Origin: Nepenthes gracilis
Taxonomy: Eukaryota > Streptophyta > Magnoliopsida > Caryophyllales > Nepenthaceae
Assembly (NCBI GenBank): GCA_033239525.1
Contig: BSYO01000016.1
Location: 3,855,045-3,919,044, forward strand
Direction of reading: 5' to 3'
DNA length: 64,000 nucleotides
Shown: positions 57,430-64,000 of the stretch, piece by piece
Layout: every line of letters begins with the position of its first letter
Numbering within the stretch: the stretch's first letter is position 1
Notes under the pieces: generated by a model
Seen by the model: the letters and a program-made list of their open reading frames with translations, nothing else
The model's database searches: none
What the model was told of the DNA's origin: nothing
Translations under genes and position numbers: made by a program

Positions 57430-59090
57430 ACATGGAAGTGACATCCTTGTTAAGCTCCGCATTTAAGAAAACAGAAAATATTACATAAATATGGTGGGCA
57501 TATGAGACTCATATAAAAGTTATTTGTCCCAACAAATCTTCCACTCATGACTACATGGGAATCATTATCTTATTGATAATTATTCGACATAAACCTAGTT
57601 TCCTTTTCAGAGCTTTCATCGACATATTTGATTTATTGTCATAGGTCTTTACCTTATCAAGTATCAACAACTCTATGTCAAACAAATTCCTCACCTAAGG
57701 ATATGTCATTTCAAAGTGCTTCGATTTAGAATGAAATAAAGAATTCTTACAAAGGTTATACAAGCATTGCCACAAAGTAGCAAATAGCAACCTTACTTGA
57801 AGTTAAGTTCCTGAATATATTTCCTCATTTGCAATATCTCCTCACTAGCAGCTATGTGCTATAGACTTGCGATAGACTTGCACCATCTTCCTTGACACAA
57901 AATTATTATATCATTGTTGAGGAGTTTACTTGAGCCTATACAAGCTCTTCCTCAATTTATATAGCAGGTGCTCCCTTTCCAATGTTAATAATCCCTCTAG
58001 TTACTCCATATAAATTTCCTTCTCTAGGTCATCAATGAGAAATGTCCACAACATGTCAAGTTGTTTGACCCCTAGGTCCAAACTTATAGCTAAGTCGAGA
58101 GTAACCCGATTAGAAGACATTTTTCACAACATAAGAGAAAATTTCCTCGAAAGTATAATAAGTTTTTTTCTAACTAAATCCCTTGACATCTAATCTTGCC
58201 TTGCACTTGGTAGTGGGTTGTTCTACTCATACTTTAATCTAAGCACCAATTTATTTTTGAGTACCTTGTTTTCCTTTGGTAATTCCACCAAATCGAATTA
58301 GTGATTTTTACTAAAAGACTTCATCTTACCTTGCATAGTATCTATCTACTCTTTGTGCTTACCTTTATGAAAGGCCAAAATAAGGACATATATCTATTCA
58401 TAGAAGTAACACATACTCATAAGTCAAAAGTTACATAAAAGGATGTCAATCTCTTGTAAATCGTCTGAGTGAAACATCTAGTAAAAAATCAAGAACTTTA
58501 TGTTGATTATCACTCGTGGGAATATCAGTATCACTGACACTCAAAGGATTATTCTATACATCAACCACGATTTGGATAGATAATGGTGTCAATGGCACCA
58601 AATCCACATTGCTTAAGTGGTCATTGTTCTAAGAAACCATCTTCTTGGCCTTCTTTGTATTATTAATAGTCTAATCCTCAAGGAATACTAAGTCTCTAGA
58701 TTTGACAAGTTTTTTTTCCTAGGTGGATCGTACAACTAGTTGCCAAGCTCATCTTGGCCATACCCTAAAAAGATATGGTAGCGTGTCTTTGCGTCAAGCT
58801 TCGCCTTCTTGTATCTCAGAATATAGACAAAAGACTAACACTCGAATGCATGTAAGTGATCATAGGACACTTTTTTGAACCAAACCTTGTCAAGAACATC
58901 ACCCTTCAACGGAACACAAGGAGATAGGTTGAACACATAAGCGACAACATTCAAAACTACCTCCAAAAAGATCTAGCAATTCACCTTCAAAAGCAAACAT
59001 ATGACTCTCTTAACCAAAGTTCGATTAATTGGCTTAGCAACACCATTCAACTTGGGCATCTTAGGAGGTGTCTTCTATTGTCTTACCCAA
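57430..59090 (-). mobile_element. Degenerate Ty1/copia fragment (integrase to reverse transcriptase)
   Basis: On the minus strand, 59080-58720 shows LKGDVLDKVWFKK, HLHAFECLVFVYI and AKLDAKTRYHIFLGYGQDE, the C-terminal integrase block of copia elements (LDxKxxxCIFLGY). 58390-58180 reads FDLVELPKENKVLKNKLVL and RLKYE, then DVKGFS, the start of the copia RT (VxLPxGKKxxxxKWVxxxK). Later RT motifs are degraded beyond reading. Gag and LTRs were not found. Confidence 0.8.
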
Positions 59091-62000
59091 TATGACAAGT
59101 AATATTCATCAAATGTACTCACCTTCTCTGTTTACTGGGAATGAACTTCAGCTTATTCTCCTTTTTTTTCCACAAGAGTTAGACTTGAGAAACCGTGAAG
59201 GGAATTTAAATGTAATATATAATAAAGGTTTATCATTTTTAGAGATAAAGTAAAAAATTATAATACTAAAATTAAAAATTATTTATCAACTATGATAAAA
59301 TCGAATAATATGAGCTTTATTAGAAAAAATAATTTTCTATTATATGGATCAAGTAGAAGTACGTTGACTATAATCTTATTTTTTAATTTATTTTTTTAAA
59401 ATTATACAAAAAGTATTATTTAAATATTTAAATGTCAATATTCTAAAAAAAGTATTATCCAAAAAATATATATATTTATAAAATATTATCTAGCTAAAAA
59501 TAAGATTTTATTCAATTATATTATAGTAAAGTCTTTGTATTTAAAAATTTACAATTTATATTAGTCAAAAAATATATATTTTTTAATTTTTATGTATGAA
59601 TAAAAAACTAACCTTACATCAAATTTATTTATTTTTTAAATTATAATTCATTATACAATCTAAAAAAATAAATTCTACCCAATTTTAATTCTATTAAAAT
59701 TAATATTAAATGTTTATTTTTATATATTAATTTTAATTCCGTAATTTAAATACACCCTTAGTTATTTTATATAAAACAATAAGTAAGTTAAAAATAACTG
59801 TTAAAAACAACAAGAAAATATGACAGTAGGGCTAGGGCCAATTTGTTAAATGGGCTATAATACCAACTTTACAGTATACATCTTAATTTTTTTTTTTTGG
59901 GGGGGGGGTAAATATAGTATTGGGTAATTAAGAAACAAATGAGCAAATAAACACTAAAAACATTCATGACAACTTAACAGTTGCACTAAAACCCACCAAT
60001 GAGGAACAGTACTTTGATTGTGGTTAAAATAAAAGACTAACAATGGAAGAGGTGCTGATTTTTCAGAATAAATTAGTAAAAGAGAGTTACTCTCATAAGA
60101 TGTTAGGGAGACATAGGAAGCAAGGATTTGACCATGCTAAAGTTTTTATTAAATTTTGTGTTACATTGCATGAAAGAACAAAAAATATCCACATAATTGA
60201 CTTAGGATATTGAAACGATATTATTTTATTGTTTATTTTTTGCTTTTGTTGATATCATTATTATTTATGATAAAACAGAACAATGTAAAAGAAATTTTAA
60301 ATACAAATGAAAAAAATACAAAATAAACATATAATCAATATATTATGAATATTTTATACTAACTTGTTTTATGAACAGAAAAATAAGTAGTTTAAAGAAT
60401 TTACAGTTTAATGAATAATGACAGTTTAAACAAACATTTTAATGAACAATGGTATATGCTGTATTCATATAAAAACCAGCATTCAATATTTCTATACTTG
60501 ATACACACTTGTTTTATGCATGAGTGTATTATATCAAAAGTGCTTATACCTAATGCACATTTATTCAGCATATAAATATATTTTGTCTAACATGCCAACG
60601 TTTAATACATATTTGTCTAATGTATGACCGCATTCTGTTCAATTCATGAACACCTTGGTACGAATATGTGTAACATATAAGTGTATTTTATTCAGAACTT
60701 GCGCACCTAATGAGGGCTTGCGTCACATATAAACATATTTGGTCAAAATGTATTTGTTTTTTATAAGAATCTATTTATACATGAACATAATTGATCTAAA
60801 ATATTTGTGCTTATAGTGCTTATGCATTGCTCCTATGAAGAATATATATGTTGGAGCATTGCTTTTTTTTCCCCCCTTCAAATGTAAGATTTTTAACATA
60901 TTTTTGTCATATTTTATAAATATTTTAGTTCTTTTTACTAAAACAATATAGAGAACTGGCTGCAAATCTTTATGCTATCATTATCTAAGCAAAAAAGAGT
61001 TATTATTAGAGAAAATCAAATCATTTTTCTTGAGATAAAATCATCAATGTTTTCTTTTTAATATTTTTTTCTTATTTATACATTCATTCTAACTTGCAAA
61101 CTTTTGTGTATTATTAGTGTGCATGAACATTGGATTCTAATAGTGTACGAAAATTTATCAATATAAGTGAAATAAGTTTGATAAAAATATTAAAAGTTAT
61201 TTCGATTTTACTGTTATGTGTAAATTTAATAAATTTTTAATAAGAATCACAAATTAAAAACAAGTCAAATAATATTTAATATATTTGTAATGCCTGGGTT
61301 GTATGTTGCCTTCCATATTGATTGATTTTACCAATTAGAGAAGTCTGAAGTAATTTTCTCAAAAACTAATTGATTTTTAAAGTTTTCCTTCATTCTCAAA
61401 TTTCGTGTGCTTATATTTCATTATTATTTTAGATCTATTTTGATAAAAATTATTTTTACTTTGATCGCATTATTATTATACTTTTTGAAAAGAATATATT
61501 TTACATATATTGTATATTTATAAATGGTCTAAATGAATCATAATTAAGAGTCTTTTAATATTTTTACAAAGAATATGATCTTTTAACCATCCCCACAAAG
61601 ACAGATGGCATCCCCTAAAAGCTTGTAAAATAATAAAAATGACAATTAGTAAACTATTGGATTAAATTGAATTGATATACAGTCTTTTTTTAAAAGCATT
61701 ACCCAAATAATATGTCTGTCCATTTTTAAACATACCATAACCAACTGTAAGCTTAAAACAAACAAAGTCTTAAAATGAATCAAAAGAGACCTTATATTGT
61801 AATCCTCCAAACGAGTTGTTGATGAAAAAATTAAATTTTTATAAAATAAATTTATTACTTATTATTGAAAAGTTTGATAAAATTTAAATTTATTACTTAT
61901 TATTGAAAAGTTTGATTTCATGCCTAAATGTTCTACTCTTTCTTGAAGGCTTGAAATTGATTTTATTTCCATTGCTTTTAATGCTTCCAAAAATTGTTTG

Positions 62001-62150
62001 TTGCTTTCAAGTTAATAGATATTTAAAAATAAAGGTTTTAATAATTTTATTCTTAATGTATTATTTGTTATAGAAATATCACATAATAGAATTTTTTAAT
62101 AGGGTATAAAATCATTCTGAAATAAAAATATTTCGCGTAATTTTCATTTC
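59091..62150. other. AT-rich intergenic region
   Basis: No gene is supported. It includes a T10/G10 homopolymer junction (about 59889-59909) and a loosely periodic stretch (60440-60830) where TTTGTCTAACATG / TTTATGCATGAGTG / ACATATAA words recur every 50-60 bp with heavy divergence. Confidence 0.5.
61848..61916. repeat. 38-bp direct tandem duplication
   Basis: AAATTTATTACTTATTATTG plus AAAAGTTTGAT occurs at 61848 and again at 61886 without change. Confidence 0.85.
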
Positions 62151-62159
62151 CTTTTTTAT

Positions 62160-62453
62160 TTTTATTTTCATTCTTGCGGTTTTGGTTCTCTCTGACATAG
62201 ATCTGCATCAGGATCTGGGTCTGGCCTATTGAGTTGCAGAGCGAGAAGAGAGTGAAAGAGAGAGCGAGAGATGGTGGTTTAAATTCGAAATGGAAGAAGT
62301 CTGGAGGGAAAACAAACTAGGGGGATGGGCCAGTGTAGCAGTTCTCTTCCTTTTTTTATTATGTCAAATTGGGAAATGGCTGTTTACCTATAGCTTTCGA
62401 TCTCCTGCTGCTCGGTCCCGCTCATCAGCGACCAATTTTTCTTCTTCATTGCG
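62160..62453 (+). CDS. Possible first exon of an unidentified gene running right
   Basis: A purine-rich leader (GAAGAGAGTGAAAGAGAGAGC, about 62245) precedes ATG 62290, which opens MEEVWRENKLGGWASVAVLF, then LFLLCQIGKWLF, a strong hydrophobic segment, then a Ser/Arg-rich stretch to a GTAATT donor-like site at 62454. If unspliced, the frame ends at 62457 after 55 aa. A membrane-anchored N-terminus is plausible. I could not find a convincing second exon before 64000, so the call rests on composition and the donor alone. Confidence 0.3.
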
Positions 62454-63471
62454 GTAATTTATTTTGTCTCTGGTCTTTCAGGATTTGGCATTTGTTACTC
62501 ACTAATATGATTGGTTCTATTCACCCTTGCTCTCTTCACGCTCCATTTCTAGCAGTTCTTGCTCGAATTTGATTTGATTTGTTTGATGGGAATTGAAATA
62601 AAACAATGCAATCTATTTTTCAGAGTTCTTGTGATATTTTAACTGTTTTTCATTCTGATTTTTGTATGCAAATATTGGATAGAACCAAACATATTCATTG
62701 TTATGATGAGACTGGACAATTCCTTGGTTACGATACCTAGTATCCTAAATTTGTTGGCTCAGAATGTCATCATGCTTGATTTTATCCGGTTGTCCTGGCT
62801 GATTTGTTGCCCTGATTATGTGTTGTCACTCTAAGCACGTCTTATTTGAGATAGAAGGTTTCAATCCTAGGAATTTGCACACTTGAGTCTTGATGCAAAT
62901 TTATTAGTGAAAAGTGATGGGGCTAATACAATATTGTGCTTACTATCTCGTTTGCATCATTATTTGATGACTACAATTTTTTTTTGGTTGATTAAAAAGA
63001 TTATCTTCATTGATATTCTCTAGTTTTTGAGGAAGTTGATCAAAATGCCTGCTGTCCCTGATTAGTATAATAGTTTTTGTATCATAATCGTGGGACAGAT
63101 TTGCTCTCTAATAACAAAGATATTTATCTTTCATTTCACGTTGCTAATTTGTGTTGATGAGGTGATCTGATTCGCCTGTTGTCAAGTCAAAGAGAAGATT
63201 GTTATCATCTTTGCCGAATTATCGACTAGAAGATTTTGCTTGTATAAATTGCTAGTGGTTAATAGGCATCTATTTTAGTTCATATGAGAGATAGACATTG
63301 TCCTAATGTATTTGCCAGCTCTGCTACCTTTTTTCTCCCATTTATTAGCCCCAACATCACTCTTTGAGAAAAGAACTAAAAAAAATGCATCAAGGCCTGC
63401 AGACGAAGTGACCTACATCAGAGCTGAACATGGGAAAAGGACTCACATAGCTAACCCCCACCTAGTTAGAC
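62454..63471. other. AT-rich sequence between the possible exon and the last TRIM
   Basis: Could be intronic to the putative gene at 62160-62453. No conserved ORF seen. Confidence 0.35.
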
Positions 63472-63994
63472 TGTGATATTCCATCCTACCTAGAATATGA
63501 GAAGCTTTGAAAACAATTTATAAGGTTGAAAGACACCTTATCTCAACAACCGTTACCATTTGGGTTTAAGTTGAATGAAGGCATAGAAGGCTTTGTTACA
63601 AGGTTGTCTAGACTTGGTCATTACGATTGGTATCAAAGCATTTTACCTTGGCAAATGTGCAACACATGTTAGGACATTCAATGCACCTTGATACCCTTGA
63701 TGATGAGGAAGTGGGTGACAGCAACACTGAGGACAGTGGCTGTATCGTGGTCCTTTAACATCTCGAGAATCCCACATTGCCTTGGGCGGATTTTTTTGAT
63801 CTAAAGAGGATGTCAGGGATTTGAGCGGAGAGATGATTATGTCCCATTCCACATGTAATATGAGACAAGTGAGGCCAGTTTATAAGGCTTAAAGGCTCAA
63901 TTCTTGTCGACAACACCTACCTTTTTCTTGCCTGAGTTGACTAAAAGGCCTTCTAGTCTTTGTTACATGCTGGTTGGGGCTCAGGCCATTCCAA
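63472..63994 (+). mobile_element. TRIM retrotransposon with both LTRs
   Basis: LTR 1 (63472 to about 63625) starts TGTGATATTCCATCC and ends GTCATTACGA. It is followed by the initiator-tRNA primer-binding site TGGTATCAAAGC (63628-63639). The internal part is about 208 bp and ends in a purine-rich tract (TTTGAGCGGAGAG). LTR 2 (about 63834-63994) aligns with LTR 1: TATGTCCCATTCCACATG, AATATGAGA, TTTATAAGGCTTAAAGGC, then CTTTGTTACATG and GGCCATTCCA. The LTRs are clearly diverged, so the insertion is old. The right boundary is close to the window end. Confidence 0.75.
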
Positions 63995-64000
63995 GGAAAA

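Noticed and set aside
62369..62572. 67-aa ORF joining the possible exon at 62290 by a 27-bp intron
   Set aside because: A 27-bp intron is too short for plant splicing. The acceptor-like TTTCAG at 62475 is not used in my model.
1..64000. tRNA, rRNA, CRISPR or organellar insert
   Set aside because: I looked for tRNA-like cloverleaf sequence, rRNA-like conserved blocks, regular short spacer-repeat arrays and organellar gene sequence, and found none.

Overview
This window is nuclear DNA from a flowering plant, very probably a dicot. It is AT-rich, has few intact genes, and contains genes with canonical GT-AG introns. Two gene models match plant mitochondrial proteins: a BT1-like (BTL1-type) mitochondrial carrier and the import receptor subunit TOM7. 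Almost everything else is transposon debris: Ty3/gypsy, Ty1/copia, LINE, CACTA, FAR1/MULE, and several very short LTR retrotransposons (TRIMs). No rRNA, tRNA, CRISPR or bacterial-type operon was seen.

Layout, left to right. 0.2-1.05 kb: a small two-exon gene for a proline/serine-rich protein with a C-terminal membrane anchor. 1.3-8.0 kb: a decayed Ty3/gypsy element on the minus strand. It is interrupted by a solo copia-type LTR with a perfect GGGAT target duplication, and part of its gag/leader region is present a second time. 9.4-10.3 kb: an array of 186-bp (62-codon) tandem repeats. 10.5-12.1 kb: a complete 412-bp TRIM element and a related solo LTR. 12.4-13.85 kb and 26.6-27.9 kb: inverted copies of a small secreted-peptide gene; the plus copy lies behind a tandemly duplicated upstream region that contains a 109-bp alternating purine-pyrimidine tract. 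14-17.5 kb and 22.9-24.3 kb: LTR-like non-coding repeats. 18.1-21.9 kb: a CACTA transposon with both ends and a 3-bp target duplication. 28.3-29.8 kb: the 3' part of a LINE.

30.4-38.0 kb: the five-exon BTL1-like carrier on the minus strand. It has three carrier signature motifs and one apparent single-base frameshift in exon 4. 40.3-43.3 kb: a FAR1/MULE transposase fragment and a second gypsy pol. 47.75-47.98 kb: an intact single-exon TOM7 gene on the minus strand, with a telo-box and a poly(A) signal. 50.7-51.05 kb: a 50-bp minisatellite. 52.0-57.0 kb: a pollen-receptor-kinase pseudogene, a short LTR followed by a gag-like coiled-coil ORF, an ankyrin-like ORF, and a tandem array of four 120-bp LTRs. 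57.4-59.1 kb: a copia integrase/RT fragment. 62.3 kb: a possible first exon. 63.5-64.0 kb: another TRIM.

The two confident host genes both serve mitochondria (metabolite carrier; TOM complex subunit). They lie about 10 kb apart on the same strand but have separate regulatory regions, and nothing suggests co-regulation. Most other content is the result of nested insertion, deletion, tandem duplication and LTR recombination.
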